The notes under the pieces: generated by a model
What the model was told of the DNA's origin: nothing
What the model saw: only the letters and a program-made list of their open reading frames with translations
Database searches by the model: none
Program-made: the position numbers and the translations under genes
In this document: one piece after another, positions 1-8,301 of the stretch
How positions within the stretch are numbered: the first letter of the stretch is position 1
Layout: each line of letters begins with the position of its first letter
From: Roseivirga thermotolerans
Lineage (GTDB): Bacteria; Bacteroidota; Bacteroidia; Cytophagales; Cyclobacteriaceae
Direction: 5' to 3'
Length of the DNA stretch: 64,000 nucleotides
Assembly (NCBI RefSeq): GCF_014653175.1
Contig: NZ_BNAG01000004.1
Location: 124,001-188,000, forward strand

Positions 1-137
1 GCTATGGTAAAGGTAGGGCGTTTATGGTGAAGCTATTCCCTTCCAGAGGATTTAAGGGTGTCCATAACCATGTACTCCAAACTATAAACTCTGAACAATG
101 AACCAGAAACCAAGAACCTTGAACATAAAACAGTTTC
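1..137. other. No gene assigned at the left edge
   Basis: I see no convincing gene here. One forward frame is open from base 3 to a TGA ending at 101 and could be the C-terminal tail of a gene cut by the window edge, but its translation matches no family I know. The last ~60 bases are built from short variants of the words ATGAACC and ATAAAC, a degenerate spacer type that recurs in other gaps of this window (about 4804-4856, 5430-5510, 23530-23580). Confidence 0.4.
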
Positions 138-1367
138 ATGAAAATAAATGCGCAACGCTTGTTGGAAAACCTCGATCGCTATGCTCAAATAGGGAAGAAG
201 GGCAGAATTGGTGTGGAGCGCATAGCCCTGTCTAAAGAAGACAAAGAGGCGAGAGATTTACTCAAAACTCAAATGACTGATGCCGGACTGGAAGTTCATA
301 TCGATCAGTTGGGTAATATGATTGGGCTTAGAAAAGGCAAGTCTGAAGGTAAGCCGGTGGCTTTTGGGTCACACCTCGATACTGTCTATTCGGGAGGCAG
401 ATACGATGGCGCACTGGGAGTACTTGCGGGTTTAGAATTGATTCATACGCTCAATGACAATCATATCGAAACAGACAAACCTTTGGCGCTCGTCAACTTT
501 ACCAATGAAGAAGGAGTAAGATTTGCTCCAGATATGATGGGCAGCCATGTGTATGCCGGCAAGGCCGACCTCTCCGAAATTTTAAAATCTTCAGCTTATG
601 ACGACCCCAACGAAACAGTCGGAAGCTGCTTAAAGTCTATAGGTTATGCCGGTAAAATGAAGCCGGGAGCTATAGAATTCGATTCATTTTATGAGCTACA
701 CATTGAGCAAGGTCCGGTATTGGAACTGGAGCAAATAAATATTGGGGTTGTGGAATTGGTGCAGGGTATTTATTGGACGCGTTATGTGATAAAAGGCGAA
801 GCAAACCATGCAGGAACCACTCCATTGTATTACCGCAAAGATGCCGGTTTTGCCTCTGCCAAAGTTCAACAGTTTGTGGGAGAATATGCTCGAAAGCGAG
901 ATAGTCGGGTATTGACTACCGTGGGGTCGGTCAAGTTTAGTCCGGGGGCAATCAATATAGTCCCTGAAAGTGCAGCCTTTACCCTGGATGTTCGTAGCAC
1001 TGACGAAACGCTTCTCAAAGAGGCACAGAAAGATATCGATGCTTATATAAATGATGTGGTAGCGAGCGATAAGCTGTTATTGGAAAGAGAGGAAATGGTA
1101 CGATTTGGCCCGGTTCGTTTCCCATTAGCCATGACTGACAGTGTGCAGCATGCCACTAAATCTTTGGGATTGACCTATAAAAGAATGCCTAGTGGAGCCG
1201 GACATGATGCTCAAATGATGGCCTCTTTTTGTCCTTCGACCATGATTTTTATTCCTAGCGTAAAAGGCATCAGCCACAATGTAGAAGAGTATTCTCACGA
1301 TCATGATGTGGAGAATGGAGCGAATGTGCTACTGGCAGCGGTTCTTGGAAAATCGGGAATTGGGTAA
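138..1367 (+). CDS. M20-family Zn hydrolase (hydantoinase/carbamoylase-type amidase)
   Basis: A 409-residue cytoplasmic metallohydrolase of the N-carbamoyl-L-amino-acid hydrolase / allantoate amidohydrolase / ureidoglycolate branch of peptidase family M20. Family hallmarks are visible in order: GSHLDTV with the first metal ligands and a following GRYDGALGV near residues 77-95, FTNEEGVRF with the catalytic acid pair, LHIEQGP in the middle, GEANHAGTTP at the start of the dimerisation (lid) domain, GAGHDAQ and a late ISHNVEEY. Length is normal for the family. Members remove a carbamoyl or ureido group from an amino acid or from a purine breakdown product; which substrate is used here cannot be told from sequence, and no hydantoinase or allantoinase gene lies beside it. 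It starts at an ATG after a short gap and is convergent with the next gene. Confidence 0.85.
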   Translation: MKINAQRLLENLDRYAQIGKKGRIGVERIALSKEDKEARDLLKTQMTDAGLEVHIDQLGNMIGLRKGKSEGKPVAFGSHLDTVYSGGRYDGALGVLAGLELIHTLNDNHIETDKPLALVNFTNEEGVRFAPDMMGSHVYAGKADLSEILKSSAYDDPNETVGSCLKSIGYAGKMKPGAIEFDSFYELHIEQGPVLELEQINIGVVELVQGIYWTRYVIKGEANHAGTTPLYYRKDAGFASAKVQQFVGEYARKRDSRVLTTVGSVKFSPGAINIVPESAAFTLDVRSTDETLLKEAQKDIDAYINDVVASDKLLLEREEMVRFGPVRFPLAMTDSVQHATKSLGLTYKRMPSGAGHDAQMMASFCPSTMIFIPSVKGISHNVEEYSHDHDVENGANVLLAAVLGKSGIG

Positions 1368-1379
1368 TTAGTCAATTGG

Positions 1380-1844
1380 TCATTTGCCAGATTCAGATAG
1401 TTCCTTGAGTTTATTCAATGCCCTAGGCCAGGTCTCATCAAAATAATTAAGGTATTCTTCTGCGAGTTCGATTTCTGCAGTTACGGTGGTTATCCCATTG
1501 TGCTCATGGAATGAATAGTTCTCCAGACTACCTGCCCAACTTTCAACATCAGGGCCTTCGGTAATTTCGTTTTCTCCGTCTAAAATTCCGTAATGACGAA
1601 TAGAGACAAACTCAAATGGAATGTTCTCTGCAATTTCAGATACCATGCCGCCCTTCTTACCATTTTCATCCGTTCCGACAAAATATATCTTGGTGCCTTT
1701 CTCCCAGCTTCCTTCATAAGTTGAGGTTGGATTGAATTCGGCTGTCCATTGATTGTAGGTCTCAATATTGTCAAGCCCCAGCATGGTCTTGTAAACCTTC
1801 TCAGCAGATGCCTTAATATCCATTGTGTATTGTATCTTTTTCAT
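1380..1844 (-). CDS. SRPBCC/START-like domain protein (AHSA1 type)
   Basis: A protein of about 154 residues with the helix-grip fold pattern of the SRPBCC superfamily: an opening MKKIQYTMDIKASAEKVY strand-helix, a central W..G....F segment (SWEKGTKIYFVG), and a long C-terminal amphipathic helix (WPRALNKLKELSES). Such proteins bind hydrophobic ligands in a deep pocket; no ligand can be named. The reading frame extends upstream to a TTG at 1868 and an ATG at 1856; I chose the ATG at 1844 because the domain starts there. It follows the serine hydrolase gene on the same strand with almost no gap, so the two are probably co-transcribed. The stop lies 12 bases from the stop of the convergent amidase gene. 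Confidence 0.75.
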   Translation of the reverse strand: MKKIQYTMDIKASAEKVYKTMLGLDNIETYNQWTAEFNPTSTYEGSWEKGTKIYFVGTDENGKKGGMVSEIAENIPFEFVSIRHYGILDGENEITEGPDVESWAGSLENYSFHEHNGITTVTAEIELAEEYLNYFDETWPRALNKLKELSESGK

Positions 1845-1870
1845 GCTTGAATCCATTTCCTTACTCAAGA

Positions 1871-2908
1871 TTATAAGCTTTTTTGTCTTTCCAGAATTTT
1901 GACAATTCTATTATTTATGATCTCCGACAGATTCCAGTTATAAAGTTTGGGATCAGTCGTGCTGTAAAAGGCTATGACAACAGCATCAAGGTCCTTATCA
2001 TAATTTGCAAAACTTTGGTACCCCGGAACCCAACCTCCGTGCTCAAACTCATATATGGAAGCGTAGATTTCCTGTTCTCCCGGTTCGAATAACGACCCAT
2101 CATTCAATGCCCTTAAGAAGATGCCCACATCCTCTGCGGTGGCATGCATGCCGTGATCGTTTTCTTTTAAGTCAAATTCGTAACCTTCATGATAGCCACT
2201 CATTACATCGTCTATGTTCACTTCATTGAGCGAAGCATGGGTATTGTTAAGACTTAAAGGGGTTAATACTTCTTCTTGAATGAATTGAAAGTTGGGATAA
2301 CCTAATTCTTCATCCATTATCTTATTGATCAACAGGTAATTCGTATTGCAATATTGATAGTCTTCGCCCGGTTCGAAGTTGGCTGGTTGGTTCTCAATCA
2401 GTGCCAGACTTTCTTCGAAGGTTTCTGTTGGAGCAGCCCAGAAACCTGGGCTATCAGTAAAATTCGGAATGCCACTTCTATGCTGAATCATCAACCTCAA
2501 AGTGATCTTATCCGCATTTTCAATGCTGCCCACTAGCTCAGGTAAATAGTCGGCTAATGTTTTATCGAGAGATAGCCTTCCATCATTAACCAATTTGGCA
2601 ACAGCTACAGCATCATATAGCTTGCTGATGCTGGCAATCTTAAATAATGCCTGTGGGTAAGCCGGAATTTTTGTGTCTCTGTTATGCCAGCCGGATGCAA
2701 AATACCGGGGTGGTTGGCCAGCTTGATCTACATAAACAATCATTCCATCAAACCCATGGCCAATGGCTTCATCCAATTGCTCCTGAACTGTATCAGGCAG
2801 TGGAAGTATCCATGCTTTAACCAATAGCCAGGGCACAAAGTACAGCGTGCCTATTGATGCGGCAATAAAAATGACTTTAAGTATGCGTTTCGTTTTTTTC
2901 TTGGTCAT
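1871..2908 (-). CDS. Serine hydrolase, class C beta-lactamase-related
   Basis: A 345-residue membrane-anchored or exported serine hydrolase. After a basic start (MTKKKTKR) there is one hydrophobic segment (about residues 9-30), then a penicillin-binding-protein/class C fold with the three active-site motifs: SISK (SxxK, nucleophile and general base), YCN (YxN) in the middle and HGG near the C-terminus. Relatives include beta-lactamase-like esterases, D-aminopeptidases and AmpH-type proteins; most Bacteroidota members are not true beta-lactamases. The substrate is unknown. The gene is probably the first of a two-gene unit with the SRPBCC protein. A 143-base gap upstream holds no feature I can support. 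Confidence 0.8.
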   Translation of the reverse strand: MTKKKTKRILKVIFIAASIGTLYFVPWLLVKAWILPLPDTVQEQLDEAIGHGFDGMIVYVDQAGQPPRYFASGWHNRDTKIPAYPQALFKIASISKLYDAVAVAKLVNDGRLSLDKTLADYLPELVGSIENADKITLRLMIQHRSGIPNFTDSPGFWAAPTETFEESLALIENQPANFEPGEDYQYCNTNYLLINKIMDEELGYPNFQFIQEEVLTPLSLNNTHASLNEVNIDDVMSGYHEGYEFDLKENDHGMHATAEDVGIFLRALNDGSLFEPGEQEIYASIYEFEHGGWVPGYQSFANYDKDLDAVVIAFYSTTDPKLYNWNLSEIINNRIVKILERQKSL

Positions 2909-3051
2909 GATTCAGGGCTGTATATTAGTGGGCTTTTGAGTGCCCAATCGATTGTCATCAAATGTTAGCGATATATCTTAAATAGCATTGTGGACAGTAA
3001 TAGTGTGTTATATGATCCTCAATTTCGAAAACTCATAAAGAGAATGGAGGT

Positions 3052-3726
3052 CTATCTAACGTATTTCAAATACCGCTCGTTGGTCCAGTGAAATACTTCC
3101 AGTATACAGTCTTTCGTAAAAAGCGTACTAAGTGATAATATGGTCAGGCAAGCAGTTAGTAATGAAGTTGAACTGAAGTCCATCCCAATAAACTCATGGG
3201 CATAGTAAATAGTGTAATAAATCATATAACTACCAAGGCCGATTTTGCCCAGCTGGTGGCTAATGACCATCGATTTCTTTCTCCATTTCCTGAATACTCT
3301 CCTAAAGTAGAAGTAGAGTGATAACCATGAAATGGAACTAAGTGCGAGAAGTAAGACGAGGTTAAATGATGCAGGCAGATTTTTCAATATTGTACTCAAG
3401 GCGAAAGATGCCATAATGACCAGCAGTGTAACCCAAGCCCTTTCTGACCATAGATATTTCTTCAAAAGACCTTTACGGATGGATTGATAATGCTTTCCGA
3501 AACCCTTTCTAAACTCATCTTCCATCACGCTAAAACCCAGTGGGCCAAAACCTGCATGAACTTCATGTATGGCTTTCGTGATTGATTTGTTAGGGTCTGA
3601 TTCCAGTTTAACTTCAACGGCAGAAGCCACATGATCCAAAATCTCCATTTCTACTTCAATATGAGTGAAACCTCTGGAGTGGATGAATTTCTTGATTTCA
3701 GCTAATTGATCTTGTGTGAGTTTCAA
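3052..3726 (-). CDS. Membrane protein with N-terminal helical (HAAS-like) domain
   Basis: A 224-residue protein with a soluble, charged, helical N-terminal region (residues 1-80, with a LDHVASAVE stretch and a GFGPLGF turn) followed by about four membrane segments (near 95-112, 118-140, 158-180, 186-203). The gene overlaps the upstream membrane-protein gene by four bases (ATGA), which itself overlaps the padR gene, so all three form one translationally coupled unit. The arrangement recalls the PadR plus HAAS-domain membrane protein pairs best known in Firmicutes, where the helical domain talks to the regulator. That link is inference from layout and domain style; I do not recognise the sequence itself. 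Confidence 0.6.
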   Translation of the reverse strand: MKLTQDQLAEIKKFIHSRGFTHIEVEMEILDHVASAVEVKLESDPNKSITKAIHEVHAGFGPLGFSVMEDEFRKGFGKHYQSIRKGLLKKYLWSERAWVTLLVIMASFALSTILKNLPASFNLVLLLALSSISWLSLYFYFRRVFRKWRKKSMVISHQLGKIGLGSYMIYYTIYYAHEFIGMDFSSTSLLTACLTILSLSTLFTKDCILEVFHWTNERYLKYVR

Positions 3727-4409
3727 TTGAAAGAGGTTTTGATGATGAATTCTTCCTTATAAAGCTTGCTCAGCGTAAAGAATGAGATAAGCATAATGAT
3801 GCTTAATGGAATGCATATTTCAGGGTGAATAAACAGGCTGCCATAAATGTCTTTGTCAGCGAACATGTTCCAACTTTGAATGGTCATGTTGGGTACTTGC
3901 AGAGCCAGAGCCATAAAAGGGGTGAAGATCTGGTAGACCTCTGAGGTTCGGTAAACCTTGCCGGCCTTTTTACATTTCCTCCAAAACTGGATCCATTTGC
4001 CAAAGAAGAAAGTCAATGGAATGAAAATAAAGCAGATGGAGCTTATCGTAATGAGGGTTTTAATACCAAAAAGCTGCGATAGCGTCCAACATCCAAGAAT
4101 TACACCAAAAGTGATTAATACATTGGGCCAACCCAGGAAGTAGCTTATAAAAATCTGACCAAATCGTTTTCTTACTAGTCTAATTCTGGCCTTAGTTCTC
4201 TGATCTCTTATCTTGATGATGCCATTTACTCCTCCAAAACTTGGCTGCACTACATCTCTGATGTGGGCATCGATGCCCTGACTCTTGTCCTTTCGGTTTT
4301 CAAAGGAGGTACAGATATGATCATACATTTCCTCAAAGAACTCCATAGTATTGATGCCTATGGTTTTGAGATACTGTTCAATTGTGTGTTGTTCATCTTT
4401 CGTAATCAT
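3723..4409 (-). CDS. Membrane protein, paralogue-like partner of the next gene
   Basis: A 228-residue protein built like its downstream neighbour: a helical N-terminal region (about 1-80, with EEMYDHICTSFENR and FGGVNGI segments) that aligns in pattern with residues 1-80 of the 3052-3726 product (LDH/YDH, then a Gly-rich turn), then four hydrophobic segments (about 88-112, 117-137, 158-176, 194-216). Start ATG overlaps the padR stop by four bases and its own stop overlaps the next start by four bases. The two probably arose by duplication and may form a heteromer. Function is unknown; a role in sensing or relaying a membrane signal to PadR is inference. Confidence 0.6.
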   Translation of the reverse strand: MITKDEQHTIEQYLKTIGINTMEFFEEMYDHICTSFENRKDKSQGIDAHIRDVVQPSFGGVNGIIKIRDQRTKARIRLVRKRFGQIFISYFLGWPNVLITFGVILGCWTLSQLFGIKTLITISSICFIFIPLTFFFGKWIQFWRKCKKAGKVYRTSEVYQIFTPFMALALQVPNMTIQSWNMFADKDIYGSLFIHPEICIPLSIIMLISFFTLSKLYKEEFIIKTSFN

Positions 4410-4744
4410 CCCAATCCAAGTTTAGGGTTTAACACTTTTTGGAGGTTTGCTAAAAATTCTTCCAGCTCAGAGACTTTGGCTTTGGCTTCAGCATTGCCTT
4501 CCTTGGTTAGGGAGTAGTATTTGCGGACTCTGCCGTCTACCAATTGAGTTTCTGTGGTCAGGTAACCTTCGGCTTCCAGTTTATGTAGGGTAGGATAGAG
4601 AGCTCCTTCGGTGATCTTAAATTCACCTTCGGTGAGTTGCTTTACTTTCTGGGTAATCTCATAGCCATACATCTTTTCTTGCTCTTCCAAGAGCCGAAGA
4701 ACAATAGTGGCCAGGCTTCCCTTGAGTAGTTTACTTGAAGACAT
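4406..4744 (-). CDS. PadR-family transcriptional regulator
   Basis: A 112-residue winged-helix repressor of the short PadR type. The pattern LLKGSLATIVLRLLEE, YGYEIT, then EGALYPTLHKLEAEGYL and the RKYYSLTKEG wing is diagnostic, followed by a short C-terminal dimerisation helix. The frame opens at a TTG (4750), but the ATG at 4744 gives the usual PadR start (MSSSKLLKG). Members often repress their own operon and an adjacent membrane or efflux gene, with a phenolic, drug or envelope signal as inducer. Here the coupled targets are the two four-TM proteins downstream. A strong palindrome sits directly at the start codon (4747-4783) and probably serves as its operator. Confidence 0.88.
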   Translation of the reverse strand: MSSSKLLKGSLATIVLRLLEEQEKMYGYEITQKVKQLTEGEFKITEGALYPTLHKLEAEGYLTTETQLVDGRVRKYYSLTKEGNAEAKAKVSELEEFLANLQKVLNPKLGLG

Positions 4745-4746
4745 AT

Positions 4747-4783
4747 CCAAGTATACATAATTTTCTTATGTATAAGAAACTTG
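4747..4783. promoter_or_regulatory. Palindromic operator, likely PadR box
   Basis: A perfect inverted repeat TATACATAA-N5-TTATGTATA lies at 4752-4774, flanked by a second matching pair CCAAG (4747-4751) and CTTGG (4779-4783). It begins three bases upstream of the padR ATG. PadR proteins generally bind palindromes containing ATGT/ACAT half-sites, which this has. Autoregulation of the padR operon is the simple reading; binding itself is inferred. Confidence 0.6.
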
Positions 4784-4803
4784 GGTATTGATTTAGTTTA
4801 TTG

Positions 4804-4856
4804 TTTATAGTTCATTGGAGGGCACACTATGAACTATAAACCATGAACCATAAACC
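4804..4856. repeat. Inverted and direct short repeats between pth and padR
   Basis: TTTATAGTTCAT (4804-4815) is perfectly inverted as ATGAACTATAAA (4829-4840), and the latter unit is repeated in tandem with one change (4829-4842 and 4843-4856). It lies just past the pth stop, so it could fold as a 12-bp stem-loop in the pth transcript, but there is no T-run. It belongs to the degenerate ATGAACC/ATAAACC spacer words seen elsewhere. Confidence 0.5.
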
Positions 4857-4858
4857 AA

Positions 4859-5419
4859 CTAGTCATTGTACTCTGTCATGGTTCGGCTAATGCCGATGGT
4901 GCAAAAGCCATAAATCATATCAATGGCCTTGTCCATTATAAATGGTAGTTCATCAAACTCTTGTGGGGTAAATTTGCTAAGTACATAATCTACCTGTCTA
5001 CCTTTCGGAAAATCATCACCAATGCCAAACTTCAGCCTGGGGTAGTTCTGCCCTCCCGTAAGGTCTTCGATGTTTTTGAGTCCGTTGTGTCCGGCACTGG
5101 AGCCTTTGGCGCGCATTCTAAGTTTGCCAAAGGGAATGGCAATGTCATCTACAATCACCAGGCAGTTTTCTTTAGGAATGTTCAGTTCATTCATCCAATG
5201 GCGCATGGCTTTGCCGCTCAGGTTCATGTATGTGGTAGGCTTAATGAGGTGGATAGTACGGCCTTTGTGTTTTACTTCGGCATGATAGGCCAGACGAGAC
5301 ATTTCGAAAGTGGCTCCTTTCTGATCTGCCAGCCTATCTAATGTCAAAAAGCCAATATTATGACGGGTAAGTTCATATTCCGGGCCAATGTTGCCAAGTC
5401 CGATGATCAAAAACTTCAT
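4859..5419 (-). CDS. pth: Peptidyl-tRNA hydrolase
   Basis: Bacterial-type Pth, 186 residues, which frees tRNA from stalled peptidyl-tRNA in the cytoplasm. Visible motifs: LGNIGPEYELTRHNIGF with the catalytic His20, KPTTYMNLSG with the substrate-contacting Asn, VDDIAIPFGKLRMRAKGSSAGHNGLK with the conserved Asp and second His, and FGIGDDFPKG. Length is typical. It lies downstream of prs and rplY on the same strand, a common pairing in bacteria, but a good intrinsic terminator (5511-5538) separates it from rplY, so it is probably read from its own promoter as well. Confidence 0.96.
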   Translation of the reverse strand: MKFLIIGLGNIGPEYELTRHNIGFLTLDRLADQKGATFEMSRLAYHAEVKHKGRTIHLIKPTTYMNLSGKAMRHWMNELNIPKENCLVIVDDIAIPFGKLRMRAKGSSAGHNGLKNIEDLTGGQNYPRLKFGIGDDFPKGRQVDYVLSKFTPQEFDELPFIMDKAIDMIYGFCTIGISRTMTEYND

Positions 5420-5510
5420 GAAGTCCGAGTTTCAAGTTTGGTGTTCAAAGTAAGTAGTCAAACTCAAGATTTTAAACTTAAAGCATTAAACTTTGAGCAC
5501 ATAAAATAAA

Positions 5511-5538
5511 AAATCCTGCCCATTGCTGAGCAGGATTT
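5511..5538 (-). terminator. Intrinsic terminator after rplY
   Basis: AAATCCTGC (5511-5519) pairs perfectly with GCAGGATTT (5530-5538) across a ten-base loop. On the minus strand the stem is followed by a run of T residues (the A-rich stretch 5503-5513 on the plus strand). It sits 20 bases past the rplY stop. Confidence 0.85.
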
Positions 5539-5557
5539 CCATAAGCTTATAATTCTA

Positions 5558-6172
5558 TTATTCTGCTGATGCTTCTTCCTCAGCCTCGTTTTCAGCGGCC
5601 TCAAGTTCTTCGGCAGACTTACCTCTAAGGGCTCTTGGAATAGCGATGTTCACTACTGTTACCAATGAGCTGGTAAGGAATTCGAAATTGTCGGTAGGCA
5701 GTTGACCTACTTTTATAGACTTACCAATTCTTAGATTAGTTACATCAATTTCAATTACCTCTGGCATGTTTTTCGGCAGGGCCTTCACTTTCAATCTTGG
5801 GTTTTTCAAGATAAGTGTACCACCATTTTTTACACCAATGGCATTACCCGTAGCTCTTACCGGAATATCCATCTTAATTGGCTTGCCGGCAAATAGCTGA
5901 AGAAGGTCTACGTGCAACAAGGCTTCGCTTACAGGATGCCACTGAGACTCTTGTACAATTGCTCTATACTCAGTGCCTTCAATGTTTAGCTTAATAAAGC
6001 ATGCTTCAGGCGTGTACAATACAGGACGAAACTGAATGGCCGGTGCATAGAAGTGCACTTGCTCATCGCCACCATACAAAACACCTGGTACGTTGCCTTC
6101 AGCTCTAAGTCTGTTTGCTTCGGCTCTTCCGAGATTTGCTCTTTTAAACCCTATAATCTCTACTTCTCTCAT
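5558..6172 (-). CDS. rplY: 50S ribosomal protein L25 / general stress protein Ctc
   Basis: A 204-residue L25 of the long (Ctc) type, which binds 5S rRNA on the large subunit. The N-terminal L25 domain opens with MREVEIIGFKRANLGRAEA and contains GNVPGVLYGG; the C-terminal TL5-type beta domain covers roughly residues 95-185 and is followed by an acidic tail (EELEAAENEAEEEASAE). The frame runs 28 codons further upstream to 6256, overlapping prs, but the start at 6172 is right: L25 begins with that MREVEI sequence and it leaves a 13-base gap after prs. Forms an operon with prs, a widespread arrangement. Confidence 0.95.
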   Translation of the reverse strand: MREVEIIGFKRANLGRAEANRLRAEGNVPGVLYGGDEQVHFYAPAIQFRPVLYTPEACFIKLNIEGTEYRAIVQESQWHPVSEALLHVDLLQLFAGKPIKMDIPVRATGNAIGVKNGGTLILKNPRLKVKALPKNMPEVIEIDVTNLRIGKSIKVGQLPTDNFEFLTSSLVTVVNIAIPRALRGKSAEELEAAENEAEEEASAE

Positions 6173-6185
6173 TTTTATATAATTG

Positions 6186-7124
6186 TTAAATAAATAATTG
6201 ACTGATTGAACCGTCTGTGGTAATGTTTTTAATGGCCTTGGCAAAAAGCTCGGCAACAGTTAACACACGGATTTTAGATGATTGCTGGGCGAGTGGAATG
6301 GTATCGGTTACCACGAGTTCGTCCAACACAGAATTTTCAATATTTTCGTAGGCTTTGCCGGAAAGTACCGGGTGAGTACACACGGCTCTCACCGACTTGG
6401 CTCCTTCTTCCATAATTATTTTGGCAGCTTTGCACAAGGTTCCTCCGGTGTCTACCAAGTCATCAACCAGCACCACATTTTTGCCTTCTACGCTACCAAT
6501 AATTCGCATTTCGGCTACTTCGTTGGGGCGCTTTCGGTGCTTATCAATAACCACCATTTCAGCATTGAAATGTTGTGCATATTCTCGGGTTCTTTTCACA
6601 CCTCCTACATCGGGAGAAGCGAAGAGAAGCTCGTCCATATTCAGACTTCTGAGGTACGGCACAAAAATAGCCGACCCATCCAGGTGATCTACTGGGATAT
6701 CGAAAAAGCCCTGAATCTGTCCGGCATGCAAGTCGCAGGTCATTATCCTGTCGGCTCCTGCGGCTGTCAGAATATTGGCAACCATTTTAGCTCCAATGGC
6801 AATTCTGGGCTTGTCTTTTCGATCCTGACGAGCATAGCCAAAATAGGGAAGAACAGCAATTACTTTGTATGCACTAGCTCTTTTGGCCGCATCAATCATC
6901 AGGCAAAGTTCCACCAGGTTTTCGGCTGGTGCCATGGTCGATTGCACTAAAAAAACATTGGCTCCGCGAATGGACTCGGTAAAATAGGGAGCCATTTCGC
7001 CATCAGAGAATTTTTGCAATTGTATACCTCCCAGTCCCTGACCGAAGAATTCTCCGATTTTTTTCCCAAGGTCTGCCGATCCGTTTCCTGCAAAAATTTT
7101 ATGTTCTCTGGTTGAATTACTCAC
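6186..7124 (-). CDS. prs: Ribose-phosphate pyrophosphokinase (PRPP synthetase)
   Basis: Prs, 312 residues, makes PRPP from ribose 5-phosphate and ATP for nucleotide, His and Trp synthesis. Motifs: FSDGE and NVFLVQST near the N-terminus, YFGYARQDRK (ATP-binding flexible loop), MTCDLHAGQIQGFFDIPVDHL, and the PRPP-binding VLVDDLVDTGGT. The start codon is GTG (GTGAGTAATTC) at 7124; no upstream ATG is in reach. A TAnnTTTG -7 element 20 bases upstream fits a very short leader. Co-transcribed with rplY. Confidence 0.96.
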   Translation of the reverse strand: MSNSTREHKIFAGNGSADLGKKIGEFFGQGLGGIQLQKFSDGEMAPYFTESIRGANVFLVQSTMAPAENLVELCLMIDAAKRASAYKVIAVLPYFGYARQDRKDKPRIAIGAKMVANILTAAGADRIMTCDLHAGQIQGFFDIPVDHLDGSAIFVPYLRSLNMDELLFASPDVGGVKRTREYAQHFNAEMVVIDKHRKRPNEVAEMRIIGSVEGKNVVLVDDLVDTGGTLCKAAKIIMEEGAKSVRAVCTHPVLSGKAYENIENSVLDELVVTDTIPLAQQSSKIRVLTVAELFAKAIKNITTDGSISQLFI

Positions 7125-7143
7125 GGTGCCAAATTTTGAGCTG

Positions 7144-7151
7144 CAAAGGTA
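7144..7151 (-). promoter_or_regulatory. Bacteroidota-type -7 element for prs
   Basis: TACCTTTG on the minus strand, matching the Bacteroidota sigma-ABfr -7 consensus TAnnTTTG. It would start transcription about 12-15 bases before the prs GTG. No clear TTTG -33 box is visible at the usual spacing. Confidence 0.4.
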
Positions 7152-7238
7152 GGAATTTAATAAATAAAATTAAGAGTGAAGTTTGAATATTTGTTGGGGT
7201 GGCCGTTTGTGCCTCTCCGGCTCTTATTGGGCAGTAAA

Positions 7239-7946
7239 TCAGTCTTTTATAAAATAGTCTATAGTGGTTACTACGCGCACATTTTTTACAAATGGCGTGT
7301 TCTGATCGCGATCGGTTATGCTAAAAACACCCTGCTTGGCCGATTTTATTTTACCCACCCGTGAGTCTGAGTCTTTGGCGAACTTTTCGGCTACCTCTCT
7401 GGCATTCTTTGTCGCCTCTTCAATCATATCCGGTTTAATCGTGTTCAGGCTGGTAAAAATATATTCTATAGGTTGCCAGGTGTTCTTTGAGCCTATGAGA
7501 ATACCCTGTGCTACCAACTCAAGAGAGGCGGTAAGGCTGTTTTGCAGTTTCTGCAAATTGTTGGTGCGTACGGTAAATTCCATTTGGGCTATGTATCGAT
7601 AGGGTAGGTTAGCATTGTTTCCATACGGGTTGGCCTGAGTGTCTTGTATATTCACAGGGCCGGTAGAGAACTCCTCTGGCGAAAACCCTTGCTGCCTGAA
7701 GAACTCAATGACTGTTGCTTTTTGCTGTTCCAAATCGGCTTTGAGCTTGTTGAGGTTGTTGGAGGTGAGTGTAACCTGTACCGGCCACACACCAAGATCG
7801 GCCGCTACTTCCCGTTCGGCCAATCCTTTTACCTCAACCGACCGATCGAATGCTCTTGATTTGACTTGTATGTTGCTAATGAATAGGCCGGATACCACAA
7901 TGGCCACACCTAGTATGGCCATGCCTATGTTTGTGCTGCTTTTCAT
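7239..7946 (-). CDS. SIMPL-domain (DUF541) protein, exported
   Basis: A 235-residue protein with an N-terminal hydrophobic segment (about 7-27, signal anchor or signal peptide) and a SIMPL/DUF541 domain. Typical features are VEVKGLAEREVAADLGVW near the start of the domain, an internal pattern of alternating strands and helices (FSTGPVNIQDTQ..., YRYIAQMEFTVRT), an ARNAREVAEKFAKDS-like helix (KNAREVAEKFAKDSDS) and a final strand with VVTTIDYFI. SIMPL proteins are periplasmic, form oligomers in some cases, and have been linked to oxidative stress, but the biochemical role is unsettled. Monocistronic by context. Confidence 0.85.
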   Translation of the reverse strand: MKSSTNIGMAILGVAIVVSGLFISNIQVKSRAFDRSVEVKGLAEREVAADLGVWPVQVTLTSNNLNKLKADLEQQKATVIEFFRQQGFSPEEFSTGPVNIQDTQANPYGNNANLPYRYIAQMEFTVRTNNLQKLQNSLTASLELVAQGILIGSKNTWQPIEYIFTSLNTIKPDMIEEATKNAREVAEKFAKDSDSRVGKIKSAKQGVFSITDRDQNTPFVKNVRVVTTIDYFIKD

Positions 7947-8173
7947 GTGTATTGAGTTTATTGCTGAACAGGAGTTGAGGCGTTCCTATTGTGAGCAAAG
8001 AGGAAATTATTTTAGAGCATAGTTTGCCTGGAGTGACAGGGGCTGGGCTTTACACTGTTCAAAGTTGTTTAAGAGGGGCTGCCTATATTTATAAGTGCAG
8101 TTATGGTACTAAAACTAAGGTTCAAATACCGGGATAAACCGTGTTTTTGTAGTAAGTGTGTAACATAGTGCAA

Positions 8174-8210
8174 TAAAAAAAGCCCTTTCAATTAAATGAG
8201 AGGGCTTTTT
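8174..8210 (-). terminator. Intrinsic terminator after tRNA-Gln
   Basis: AGCCCTTTCA (8181-8190) pairs with TGAGAGGGCT (8197-8206) with one G-T pair. On the minus strand the hairpin begins immediately beyond the tRNA 3' end and is followed by seven Ts. Confidence 0.85.
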
Positions 8211-8211
8211 G

Positions 8212-8284
8212 TTGGTCCACTAGGGCTCGAACCTAGACTCTTCTGAACCAAAATCAGACGTGTTGCCAGTTACACCATGGACCA
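8212..8284 (-). tRNA. tRNA-Gln (anticodon TTG)
   Basis: Read on the minus strand this folds as a normal 73-nt tRNA: acceptor stem TGGTCCA/TGGACCA, discriminator A, anticodon stem TCTGA/TCAGA around loop TTTTGGT with anticodon TTG (reads CAA/CAG, glutamine), and a T arm with GGTTCGAGCC. CCA is not encoded. An upstream TAnnTTTG element (8302-8309) and an immediately following terminator make it a single-gene unit. Confidence 0.95.
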
Positions 8285-8301
8285 CCGTTGAAATCGGAGT
8301 A

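Noticed and set aside
6173-6256. N-terminal extension of rplY
   Set aside because: It overlaps prs and is not part of the L25 domain; the ATG at 6172 is the family start.
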